A DNA stretch of 32,744 nt, from positions 1 to 32,744 of the forward strand of contig JAGXIL010000086.1 in the NCBI GenBank assembly GCA_024635655.1, in the 5' to 3' direction. The stretch is from Gillisia sp. (lineage in GTDB: Bacteria > Bacteroidota > Bacteroidia > Flavobacteriales > Flavobacteriaceae). Positions 17,307 through 25,898 of this stretch are shown in pieces (position 1 is the stretch's first letter; the number at the start of each line of letters is the position of its first letter). The translations under genes were made by a program, and so were the position numbers. Under the pieces are notes generated by a model. That model saw nothing but the letters and a program-made list of their open reading frames with translations. It searched no databases and was not told where the DNA came from.

Positions 17307-19778
17307 GTGTTACACAATAGCCCTGTTAAAACCTTATGTTTCGCTTACCTCCTTCTCATTTCGATTTTCTCCTGCAAAGATGACCAGGAAAGATTTTCCA
17401 ATCCCGATGAATTTATTCCTGCCAATAGTTCTGTTATAATCCAGCTACAGGATTTGGCCGCTTTTTTGTCTGTTACAGATAGTCTGAAAATAATTAATGA
17501 TAACATTTTTTTATTTCCTGAGAATTTACACCAACACCTAATCCAGCTTTTTCAAATAACGAATGGCGGGCCATCTGTGCTTAGTTTTGCCAAAATAAAT
17601 AACAGCCCCTATAATTTTACCTTTATAAGTCGGGAGCAGCCGCAAACGCTTCAAATTGATTCTCTTCAAAACAAATCACTGGAGACCATACAATTTGAAG
17701 ATTACAGTATCCAAAAATATAATATTGAAAATTTTATTACTTATACCACCTACAAGGAGGGTGTATTTATAGCCAGTAATTCCAGGGATCAAATGGAGAT
17801 GATCGTCAAAAGCGATAAAGAAATTTTTGAAGGAAAAGAAGAGTTTGAAAGGGCAAGTGCAGCCGCCGATCCATCTGGGACTTCCATCTTTTTAAGCCAC
17901 TCATATCTCGACCTGTTCTACAAAGATGCATTTCCCTCAGGCACATTTCCTCTCCCGGACCTTGCAGCCTGGAGTGTGGTAGAGGCAGATATTAATGCCA
18001 ACACCATGGTTTTTAATGGAGTTTCCATCCCGGGTACTTCTGAAAACAATTTACTACAGGTCTTCTCAGATGCAGGCAACCAGCCTAATGAACTGGCAAA
18101 AATAGCCCCAACCTCTTCTGCAGGGTTTTACTCCATTACCTACAGCAACTTCCCTTCGCTACATCAGGCTCTTAATACTTACCGTCAAAGCAGCCTGGAA
18201 TTTTCAGAAAACCATCTGCTTAATTTTATGGGAGAAGCAGGAATGATATATACGGAAGCAGGAAACTTTTTCGTCCTAAAAGCTACAGATGCTGAATTGG
18301 CAAAAGAATTACTTGTTCCAGTCCAAAACGAGGCAAAGGAATATCGGGGGGTGCCCATTTTTACTTCCGAAAATTTTCCTGCTTATATTGAATTCCTCCA
18401 CCCATTATTCCCGGCATTTGAAAATAACTATTTCACCTGGCTTGATAATTTTCTTGTGATTTCAAAAACCCCTCAACCGCTGGAATCTATAATTTCTAAC
18501 TACCTCAATAAAACCACCCTGTGGGAACAGGAATATTATAACAAGGCTATGCAGGATCTTGCCGGTGCTTCTTCTATATTAATGGTGGGAAATTCAAAAA
18601 ATATAAAACCTCTTCTGAAGGATGCTGCCTCAAAAGAATTTTCTGAAGAAGTAGAACAACTAAATCTAGACTCATATCCAATCCTGGCTTTACAATTTGT
18701 GCAGGAGAGGGATTTTGCCCATATCCACGGAGTATTTAGCACGTCTCAAAATGGGAATAATAAAAATAACAAGGTAAATCAAATAGCCACTTTTGATCTT
18801 GGTTCAACTCCCGGAACATCTGTATTCTTATTGGAAAATCCCACCAGCAACCAGGCAGAGATAGCCGTGCAGGATGAGGAGAACGTCCTACACATGTTTT
18901 CATCTACCGGAAATTTGTTGTGGAAGAAATCATTTCCCAGCAGAATCACAGGAGAGATCCGGCAGGTAGATTTGTTCCGGAACGGAAATCTTCAAATGGC
19001 TTTTACTACCCTCAACACCCTGCAGGTCCTGGACAGAAATGGAAATCCTGTTAAACCTTTTCCGTTGGAGTTCAGGGATGAAATCACACAACCTCTAGGT
19101 GTATTTGATTATGATAACAATCATAATTATCGCTTTGTCATCACTCAGAATAATGATCTGTTAATGTACGATTCAAAAGGAAGATCGGTTACCGGGTTTG
19201 ATTTTAAAAAAGCAAATTCTGAGATCATTCAGCCCCCAAAACATATGCGTTTCAACAACAAGGATTATATTGTTTTTCCCGAAGCCGGAGGGAAATTAAA
19301 TATTCTGAGCAGGCAGGGGAAATCCAGAATTTCAGTAAAAGGAGAAATAGATTTTTCTGAAAATCCCTGGTATGCAAACCAAAACAGGTTTACTTCTGCA
19401 ACTTCAGAAGGAGAATTACTATATGTAGATGAAGCAGGGAATATTCAAAAAGAAGCGGCCTTACCCAATCTTTTAGTAACGGCCAATCATAGTACCCTTG
19501 CGAAACTTTCAGAAAATATTCTCCAGATAAATGATAAACAGATCACCCTGGATTACGGGCTGTACACGGCTCCGGCAATACACTCTGCAAATAGTAAAAC
19601 CTATATTTCCATAACTGATACTCAGGCTCAAAAGGTGTATGTTTTTGACAAGGACTTATATCTTTTAGACGGATTCCCTGTTTATGGAACTTCAGAAGCT
19701 GAATTAATATCAATTGAGGGAGCGCATTTTATTTCTGTCCTTGGTGGGGAAGGTGAAATAATACTCTATCAGTTCTAA
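17307..19778 (+). CDS. Large DUF3352-like lipoprotein with C-terminal propeller-like repeats
   Basis: 823 residues, lipoprotein signal ending IFSC (lipid cysteine 23). The N-terminal half (about 30-480) has the look of DUF3352, a family with repeated alpha/beta units of the type 'PANSSVIIQLQD' and 'NFFVLKATDAELAKELL'. The C-terminal part (about 490-823) shows repeated short strands ending in phrases such as LLWKKSFPS, LQVLDRNGNPVKPFP, LLMYDSKG and KVYVFDKDLYLLDGFPVYG, as in PQQ- or WD-like beta-propellers. Biochemical role unknown. The start codon is GTG (17307): an in-frame stop precedes it and no ATG fits the signal peptide. Same strand as rnhB, 38 bases downstream; I recall this neighbourhood recurring in flavobacteria, but cannot check it. 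Confidence 0.78.
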   Translation: MLHNSPVKTLCFAYLLLISIFSCKDDQERFSNPDEFIPANSSVIIQLQDLAAFLSVTDSLKIINDNIFLFPENLHQHLIQLFQITNGGPSVLSFAKINNSPYNFTFISREQPQTLQIDSLQNKSLETIQFEDYSIQKYNIENFITYTTYKEGVFIASNSRDQMEMIVKSDKEIFEGKEEFERASAAADPSGTSIFLSHSYLDLFYKDAFPSGTFPLPDLAAWSVVEADINANTMVFNGVSIPGTSENNLLQVFSDAGNQPNELAKIAPTSSAGFYSITYSNFPSLHQALNTYRQSSLEFSENHLLNFMGEAGMIYTEAGNFFVLKATDAELAKELLVPVQNEAKEYRGVPIFTSENFPAYIEFLHPLFPAFENNYFTWLDNFLVISKTPQPLESIISNYLNKTTLWEQEYYNKAMQDLAGASSILMVGNSKNIKPLLKDAASKEFSEEVEQLNLDSYPILALQFVQERDFAHIHGVFSTSQNGNNKNNKVNQIATFDLGSTPGTSVFLLENPTSNQAEIAVQDEENVLHMFSSTGNLLWKKSFPSRITGEIRQVDLFRNGNLQMAFTTLNTLQVLDRNGNPVKPFPLEFRDEITQPLGVFDYDNNHNYRFVITQNNDLLMYDSKGRSVTGFDFKKANSEIIQPPKHMRFNNKDYIVFPEAGGKLNILSRQGKSRISVKGEIDFSENPWYANQNRFTSATSEGELLYVDEAGNIQKEAALPNLLVTANHSTLAKLSENILQINDKQITLDYGLYTAPAIHSANSKTYISITDTQAQKVYVFDKDLYLLDGFPVYGTSEAELISIEGAHFISVLGGEGEIILYQF

Positions 19779-20016
19779 GAAAGGCTAAATACGCGTTCTA
19801 TTAAGCTTATCTACTTTTGAATGAGGAGATGGATAAGATCAACCTCTAAATGTTTCTATTTATAAATACTAAAGAATTAGCAGGTGTTTCCAATACTTGT
19901 TCTGAACTCTAAAAATTGTAATCTTCCTCTTCAATTTCCCTATGTAAATTCAGAACTTTTCACTCTATTCTCCCACATTCAAATCAAATAATCTTAAATT
20001 AATAATGTTTAAAAAC

Positions 20017-20048
20017 AAAAAAGACTGCCTTTTCAGACAGTCTTTTTT
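20017..20048. terminator. Bidirectional terminator between the DUF3352-like gene and operon 3
   Basis: The stem AAAAAAGACTG / CAGTCTTTTTT with a 10-base loop has T-tracts on both strands. It can end leftward operon 3 (21 bases past its stop) and possibly the rightward lipoprotein transcript. The loop matches the operon 1 terminator but for one base. The 240 bases before it (19779-20016) hold nothing I recognise. Confidence 0.85.
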
Positions 20049-20068
20049 CAATAAATTTTCAGAATAAA

Positions 20069-21424
20069 TTAAATACCGTATCCGGGATTTTGATCCAATA
20101 ATGTATTTACATCAATTTCTCTTTGTGGAATAGGAAAAACCAGGGCCTGATCATCATATGATAATTCCCCAACTGATCTTTTTGTTCTCTTAAGGTCGTG
20201 GATAAGGAAACCCTCAAAAGCCAGTTCCAGTTCTCTTTCAAGAAGAATGTCTTCCAGGTCAACAGATGATAAAGAGGATGCATTTGCTCTGTTTCGCACC
20301 ATATTAACATCATCAGCCGGGGAATTACCTACTTCCGTACCTAACCTGAAATTAGCTTCTGCACGTATTAGATACATTTCTGCGAGTCTGATAAACGGAA
20401 TATTTGCAAACTGATTGGTATATTTCCCTGTCAACCTTCCGTCATTTTGAGCACTTTCATAGAAAAAATCTGCTCGTTCATCTTCTTCAGAATCAAATTT
20501 ATCTACAAACGCGTCATTGATGGTTATATCTCCACCTCTACCACCTGCAGCTTGATCGGCATAATGAACAATGAGGTCATTATCTCCATCCTGTGAGGTA
20601 ACCTGGAAAGCAAAAACATCTTCAGAAGAGTCAGCATCATTATTAAAAGCACCTGCGTAGCTAGCCGCTAATGAGTGTCCACTATTTTCAATCACATCAT
20701 CTGCAGCATCTCTGGCTCCTTCATAATTACCCATTTGTAGATAAACTCGTGCAAGAAGACCTTGTGCTGAATATTTATCTGCAAATATCCCATTGGTTTC
20801 CGGAAGCATTTCATAGGCATCTGTAAGATCTGAAACTACCTGAGAATAGACTTCTTCAACAGAACTTCTGGCAATATTCAAATCTCCGGAATAGTCTGTA
20901 ATCCCTTGCAAACTTAAAGGAACACCTTGTTGAGTGTTTTCTTCACCGGCTTCATACTGTTGTCCAAACAAACGAACCAGATCAAAATAGGCCAAAGCTC
21001 TTAAGAACTTAGCCTCTCCTTCAACTGTTGCCTGTCTTTCCTCGTCTACAAGACTTAAATTATCGATCACCAGGTTTGCACCGTTAATAACCTCATAACC
21101 ATTTAACCAGATGTTTCTCACATAGACATTATCTGTAAAGATCCTTTTATTAAAGACTTCCCTGGGTTGAGAAAAAGTACCTCCCCAGGTGGCTTCATTT
21201 GTGAAACCATAAAGGTCGCTGAACATTTGTATATCCCCGCCATAAGAATCATTTTCTCCTGCTTCGGCATAGGTTCCTATTAAAATATTCTCAATATTTT
21301 CTCCGGTAGCAATGGCTACTTCCGTTGAAATTTCCTGGAACGGCTCCAGGTTTAGGTTGTCTTCGCAGCCCACGAACAATAAAGCCGCACTAAGTGAAGA
21401 CAGAATTAATTTATAGTTTTTCAT
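20069..21424 (-). CDS. SusD/RagB family substrate-binding lipoprotein, operon 3
   Basis: 451 residues, lipoprotein signal ending LFVGC (lipid cysteine 20). SusD motifs: IGTYAEAG, VEGEAKFLRALAYFDLVRLFGQQY near residue 145, LAEMYLIRAEANFRLG near 355, ILLERELELAFEGFLIHDLKR near 400, and the terminal IDVNTLLDQNPGY. It pairs with the SusC encoded 12 bases upstream as the surface lid of the transporter. It is the last gene of the operon; no accessory lipoprotein or enzyme follows before the terminator. Confidence 0.93.
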   Translation of the reverse strand: MKNYKLILSSLSAALLFVGCEDNLNLEPFQEISTEVAIATGENIENILIGTYAEAGENDSYGGDIQMFSDLYGFTNEATWGGTFSQPREVFNKRIFTDNVYVRNIWLNGYEVINGANLVIDNLSLVDEERQATVEGEAKFLRALAYFDLVRLFGQQYEAGEENTQQGVPLSLQGITDYSGDLNIARSSVEEVYSQVVSDLTDAYEMLPETNGIFADKYSAQGLLARVYLQMGNYEGARDAADDVIENSGHSLAASYAGAFNNDADSSEDVFAFQVTSQDGDNDLIVHYADQAAGGRGGDITINDAFVDKFDSEEDERADFFYESAQNDGRLTGKYTNQFANIPFIRLAEMYLIRAEANFRLGTEVGNSPADDVNMVRNRANASSLSSVDLEDILLERELELAFEGFLIHDLKRTKRSVGELSYDDQALVFPIPQREIDVNTLLDQNPGYGI

Positions 21425-21436
21425 ATAATTTGTTTT

Positions 21437-24436
21437 TTAAAAATTAATGTTTACACCTACAGAATAGGTTCTGGCAGGTGGAGGCGAATAAAAGTCAACC
21501 CCTGCACCTTGCCCGGCATCACTCCTGGCTTCCGGATCATATCCATCATAATCAGTAAATGTTAGCAGGTTAAATCCTGTAAAATATACTCTGAATGTTT
21601 CTAATTTAAGATTTTCTGTCACCTGGGTTGGTATAGTATATCCAAAGGTTAAATTTCTAAGCCTTATGAAATCAGCATTCTGGAGGTACCTTGTTGATTG
21701 AACAGTTCCATTTGCTCCAAAAAGCCTGGCCTGTGGAACATCTGTAATATCTCCCGGTTGTTGCCATCTGTTAAGCTGATCCCTTGACTGGTTGTCAAAA
21801 TAATCTCCGTTGGCAGACTGATAAATTCCACCAGCATTGTAAATATCGGCACCCCACTCTCCCTGGAAAGTAAAATTAAAATCAAACCCACCAAAATTCA
21901 TAGTGTTGGTTAAACCTCCAATCCACAAAGGATAAGGACTTCCCGCAACTACTCTTCGTGCATCATTAGGATTATTGGTAGTTTCTCCACTTACTCCACC
22001 TTCTTCATTGGTAAAGTATAGAGCATCCCCGTTTTCCGGATCCACTCCTGCGTATTCCAGCATGTAAAATGCCGAAATAGGCTGTCCCTCTCTAAAGATA
22101 TTCTGGCCGGTAATTATATCTGCTCCATTGTTAGGTAAACTTTTTACCTCATTACGGTTCTGTGACAGGTTGAAGCTTGTAGACCAGGTAAAATTTTCCC
22201 TTACAACGTTATCTGTATTCAAAGCGAATTCAATTCCACTATTTTGCATAACACCTATATTACGGGTTATAACATCCTGACCTGAAGTTCCCGGTAAAGG
22301 CACGGAAAACAAAAGTCCGTCAGAATTTTTAACGTAATAATCTACTGATCCGGATATCCTGTCGTTAATAATTCCGAAATCAACACCGTAATTGTACTGT
22401 TCAACATTTTCCCAGGTTAACAAAGTGTTTCCTGCCTGTGAAGGGGCAATACCAGGTCGTTGATTATACGAAGTACCGGTAAAAAGGTTTCTTGAGGCAA
22501 AATCCCCAATATTCGCGTTTCCGGTTTTTCCCCAGCTAACACGGAATTTTAATAAAGATAAAACATCATTCTCTCTAAGAAATTCTTCTTCAGAAACAAT
22601 CCAACCACCGGCAAGTGAAGGGAATGTTCCAAATTGGTTTTCATTTCCAAATCTTGAAGAACCATCATGTCTTATACTCGCTTTAAATAAGTAGCGGTCA
22701 AGAAAGGAGTAAGTAGCCCTTCCAAAATAAGAAAGAAACCTGTTCCCTGATAGCTCCCCGTTTCCTGCAGTAATTTCCGCGGCACTTGCAATGGTGGTAA
22801 AATCATCTGTAGGGAACTCGATCCCGGTTACACTTTGAAATCTTCTATTGGTATGATTATATTCCACACCCACTACCACTTCAAGATCATGAACATTTCC
22901 AAAACTTTTATCATATGTAAAATAGTTACTGGAAACATATGATTCTGTTCCAACACTGGAAGCATAAGCCTGACCATTCGTAGATTGAAATGGAGCTAAT
23001 CTTCCCACATAATTGTCCTCAGTTTGGTAATATAGATCATATCCAAAATCTGTATTGAATTTTAAGGATGGAAAAAACAAATATTCAGCAAAGGTCTTTC
23101 CTGTTACTCTTCTAATATTAGTATTAAAAAATGCATGCTTCTCCTGTAAAAGGAAGTTGGGATATATTGTATTCGGGTTTGGATCTCCATTTTCCAAATA
23201 AGCCGGAGAGATAGCCGGTTGCGCAATAGCCTGAATAGGATTTACAAAAGCATTGTCATTCGCAATCCTGTCAATTTCAGTTCGCGAAAAACTTATATTC
23301 ATACCTGCATTGAATTTATCAGAAACCCTATGCGAAATGTTGGCTCTGGCGGTTACTCTTTCAAGATCATTACCAGTTATAATACCTTTTGTATTATTAT
23401 ATGCTCCGGAAAAAAAGTAGGATGTGTTTTCACTTCCTCCTGAAACTGAAACATCAGCATCTGTAGTTTGACCATTTTGAAAAGCCAGATCTTGCCAATC
23501 AGTATCAACTTCTCTGTTCCTCCAGTCAGTTCCATTTGCCAGAAAATCAAAAATACCTTCAATATATTCAGTCCCATCAGCTTCTCCAAAAGAATTGACC
23601 GCGGCCTCTGTCATTAATTCAATATATTCATTGGAATTTAACCATTCTCTGGTATTGGTTGGTTCACTTACTCCTGTAGAATAATTTAAACTAAATCTTC
23701 CTTTTCCCTGTTTTCCTTTTTTAGTTGTAATAATTACCACTCCATTAGCTCCTCTTGAGCCATAAACAGCAGCTGCAGACGCATCCTTAAGAATATCTAT
23801 AGACTCTATTTCGTTAGAACTTAAAGTCACCAGGGGATTTGTTGGGGCTCCATTATTAGATTCATTATTGTTAATTAACGGCACACCATCCAAAACATAT
23901 AGAGGTTCTGATCCGGCTCCAATACTGGCTACACCACGTATTCTAATATTTACTCCACCCTCTACTTTTCCGTTTACCTGTGATACCTGAACACCCGCAG
24001 CCTTTCCGGCAATAGCATTTTGTATACTGGGGGTTGGGACCTCACTGATATCTTCTGAAGTAAGTTTAGAGATATTGTCGGTTAATTTTCTCTTACTTTG
24101 AGTACCATACCCTACAACTACAACTTCTTCAAGTTCTCCTGTAGCTTCAACTAAAGTGACATTTATTGTATCTGAGGTGCCAAGTACCTGTTCTACTGAT
24201 TGAAAACCAACAAAACTAAAGACTATAGTTTCACCTACCTCCCCATTAATACTGTAATTTCCGTCAAAATCGGTTTGTGTTCCAGTCACTGTTCCTTCAA
24301 CAATAACATTTACTCCCGGAAGAGGAATTCCCTGTTCATCGATAACAGTACCTGTAACGGTTTTTTGCTGCGCATAACTAAACTGCACAATTAACCCTAT
24401 CAACAGGGTTACAAAAAAATTTAATTTTACTTTCAT
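21437..24436 (-). CDS. SusC/RagA family TonB-dependent outer-membrane transporter, operon 3
   Basis: 999 residues: signal peptide to YAQ (23), carboxypeptidase-regulatory-like domain (25-98), TonB box EVVVVGYGTQ from 104, plug with ILKDASAAAVYGSRGANGVV and ITTKKGKQGKGRF, and a barrel ending YSVGVNINF. No STN domain. The N-terminal layout is in exact register with the other two SusC proteins, but its signal peptide is the most divergent. It carries the leader 12-mer, yet lacks the CGCAACC promoter block of operons 1 and 2, so it may be controlled differently. lipB lies upstream on the same strand, 200 bases away. Confidence 0.95.
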   Translation of the reverse strand: MKVKLNFFVTLLIGLIVQFSYAQQKTVTGTVIDEQGIPLPGVNVIVEGTVTGTQTDFDGNYSINGEVGETIVFSFVGFQSVEQVLGTSDTINVTLVEATGELEEVVVVGYGTQSKRKLTDNISKLTSEDISEVPTPSIQNAIAGKAAGVQVSQVNGKVEGGVNIRIRGVASIGAGSEPLYVLDGVPLINNNESNNGAPTNPLVTLSSNEIESIDILKDASAAAVYGSRGANGVVIITTKKGKQGKGRFSLNYSTGVSEPTNTREWLNSNEYIELMTEAAVNSFGEADGTEYIEGIFDFLANGTDWRNREVDTDWQDLAFQNGQTTDADVSVSGGSENTSYFFSGAYNNTKGIITGNDLERVTARANISHRVSDKFNAGMNISFSRTEIDRIANDNAFVNPIQAIAQPAISPAYLENGDPNPNTIYPNFLLQEKHAFFNTNIRRVTGKTFAEYLFFPSLKFNTDFGYDLYYQTEDNYVGRLAPFQSTNGQAYASSVGTESYVSSNYFTYDKSFGNVHDLEVVVGVEYNHTNRRFQSVTGIEFPTDDFTTIASAAEITAGNGELSGNRFLSYFGRATYSFLDRYLFKASIRHDGSSRFGNENQFGTFPSLAGGWIVSEEEFLRENDVLSLLKFRVSWGKTGNANIGDFASRNLFTGTSYNQRPGIAPSQAGNTLLTWENVEQYNYGVDFGIINDRISGSVDYYVKNSDGLLFSVPLPGTSGQDVITRNIGVMQNSGIEFALNTDNVVRENFTWSTSFNLSQNRNEVKSLPNNGADIITGQNIFREGQPISAFYMLEYAGVDPENGDALYFTNEEGGVSGETTNNPNDARRVVAGSPYPLWIGGLTNTMNFGGFDFNFTFQGEWGADIYNAGGIYQSANGDYFDNQSRDQLNRWQQPGDITDVPQARLFGANGTVQSTRYLQNADFIRLRNLTFGYTIPTQVTENLKLETFRVYFTGFNLLTFTDYDGYDPEARSDAGQGAGVDFYSPPPARTYSVGVNINF

Positions 24437-24448
24437 TTAGATTTTTTA

Positions 24449-24460
24449 TTTGAATTAGCC
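24449..24460 (-). promoter_or_regulatory. Conserved susC leader element, copy 3
   Basis: GGCTAATTCAAA on the minus strand, ending 12 bases before the ATG of susC 3. Same sequence as the copies before susC 1 and susC 2; spacing differs by one base. Confidence 0.65.
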
Positions 24461-24636
24461 GGCCCAAAAATCTTAAATTTTCCCTACTCCTACAAGCTAT
24501 CCTCCTAATAATTTAATTATAGGTCCTGGATGATGAAGAATATTTAGATAATTAGAATTTAAGTAAAAAGTATTTTAATAAAGAAATCTAAATACGTTAA
24601 GAAAATATGGAAAATAAAATGTCGAAATGAAATAAG

Positions 24637-25359
24637 TTAGTTCTCTTTTTTAAGAATATGATCAATCCCGGTCGCTTCAAAAATTTGCAGAAAATATTTT
24701 ACCAATTTTCCCTCAACTTCTTCCAAAGGAACTTCTTTTACCCCCAGTTCAACATTTAAGGAAGTAACTGCCTTTCCTTTAATGCCACAGGGAACGATAT
24801 GATCAAAATACCCAAGATCTGCATTAACATTTAAAGCAAACCCATGCATGGTGACCCAGCGGCTTGCCCTCACGCCAAGAGCACAGATCTTCCTGGCATA
24901 AGGAGTTCCCACATCGAGCCAAACTCCGGTCTCGCCTTTGCTTCTTTCCGCATTTAATCCGAATTCCTGCAGCGTGAGAATAATGGCTTCTTCCAAAAAC
25001 CGCAGATATTTATGTATGTCTGTAAAAAAATTGTCAAGGTCCAGAACAGGATAACCAACCAATTGGCCGGGACCGTGATAGGTGATATCTCCCCCTCTGT
25101 TTATTTTATAAAAAGTGGCGTTTCTCGCTGCCAGCTGCTCTTCAGAAAGTAATAAATTAGATGCGTCCCCGCTTTTTCCCAGCGTATATACATGGGGATG
25201 TTCTACGATCAATAAATAATTAGGGGTTTCAACATTTAAATTTTCCCTCCTGTTCCTGATCTTTAAATCCAGGATCTCCTTGAAAAGTTGCTCCTGATAA
25301 TCCCAGGTTTCCTTATAATCCTTCAATCCTAAATGCTGAACTTGTATTTTTTTATTCAA
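24637..25359 (-). CDS. lipB: Octanoyltransferase (lipoate-protein ligase B)
   Basis: 240 residues. It transfers octanoyl from acyl carrier protein to the lipoyl domains of 2-oxoacid dehydrogenases and the glycine cleavage H protein, the first step of lipoate synthesis. Visible motifs: RGGDITYHGPGQLVGYPV (from residue 88), the catalytic Lys157 in ARKICALGVR, and the catalytic Cys191 in HIVPCGIKGKAVTSL. Length is typical. The family N-terminus (KIQVQHLGLKDYKETWDYQE) begins right at a TTG codon; no in-frame ATG exists upstream before unrelated sequence, so TTG appears to be the start. No lipA is seen next to it. Confidence 0.95.
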   Translation of the reverse strand: MNKKIQVQHLGLKDYKETWDYQEQLFKEILDLKIRNRRENLNVETPNYLLIVEHPHVYTLGKSGDASNLLLSEEQLAARNATFYKINRGGDITYHGPGQLVGYPVLDLDNFFTDIHKYLRFLEEAIILTLQEFGLNAERSKGETGVWLDVGTPYARKICALGVRASRWVTMHGFALNVNADLGYFDHIVPCGIKGKAVTSLNVELGVKEVPLEEVEGKLVKYFLQIFEATGIDHILKKEN

Positions 25360-25572
25360 AATAAAATAAATATTAGTGGGAAAAATGAAATCTCCCGAAA
25401 ACAGTCTTGCGGGAATTACTTCTAATTGCTATTAACAAATACTGTACTGGATATGTTGCGGGGTACAAATAATTCTAGTGCCTTAAGCAAATTACAGCAT
25501 CATTTTTTTGCAGTCTATATCTTCTGAATACTTACTAGTATAAGCTACTAATGACGTTCTCAAACCAAACCT

Positions 25573-25731
25573 TTATTTCTTTGGCTTATTTAAAATGATC
25601 AGGGCGGCAATAACTCCCGGTACCCAACCCAGTAAAGTAAGGATCAAAACAATAAGAATAGAACCGCATCCCCGGTCATAGACCGCAAGTGGCGGAAACA
25701 AAACCGATAAAATTACCCTCCAAACACTCAT
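25573..25731 (-). CDS. YqaE/Pmp3 family small membrane protein
   Basis: A 52-residue protein starting MSVWRVILSVLFPPLAVYDR and ending ILNKPKK. It has the family's two hydrophobic segments (about 4-18 and 23-47), the PPLAV motif in the first, GCG at the turn, and LGWVPGVIAAL in the second. Members (yeast Pmp3, E. coli YqaE) sit in the inner membrane and are associated with membrane potential and salt or cold stress. It has its own consensus promoter just upstream and lies divergent from lysS. Its role in this organism is not shown. Confidence 0.88.
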   Translation of the reverse strand: MSVWRVILSVLFPPLAVYDRGCGSILIVLILTLLGWVPGVIAALIILNKPKK

Positions 25732-25754
25732 AAACTTGCACGCTAAATTCCAGG

Positions 25755-25762
25755 CAAAGATA
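25755..25762 (-). promoter_or_regulatory. -7 promoter box of the YqaE-type gene
   Basis: TATCTTTG on the minus strand is an exact TAnnTTTG. A T-rich TTTTTC lies about 18 bases upstream at the -33 position. Transcription would begin near 25747, 16 bases before the ATG. Confidence 0.55.
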
Positions 25763-25822
25763 CCAATTATTATTTGTTTGAAAAAGACTTTGACCCCCTC
25801 TCTCTTACAGCTAAAAATTGAA

Positions 25823-25853
25823 TTGACTGGTTGACCTAATGTCCTTATATTTG
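25823..25853 (+). promoter_or_regulatory. lysS promoter
   Basis: TATATTTG at 25846-25853 matches the -7 consensus exactly. TTGA, 19 bases upstream, replaces TTTG. This box overlaps an in-frame ATG at 25839, which therefore cannot be the start of translation; the ATG at 25899 is about 40 bases downstream of the predicted transcription start. Confidence 0.65.
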
Positions 25854-25898
25854 CACCTGCTTATCACAGTAGGTGAGCATTATAATTTAAATTCCACT

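Noticed and set aside
25839-25898. 20-residue N-terminal extension of lysS
   Set aside because: Its ATG overlaps the TATATTTG promoter box, so it would not be in the transcript.
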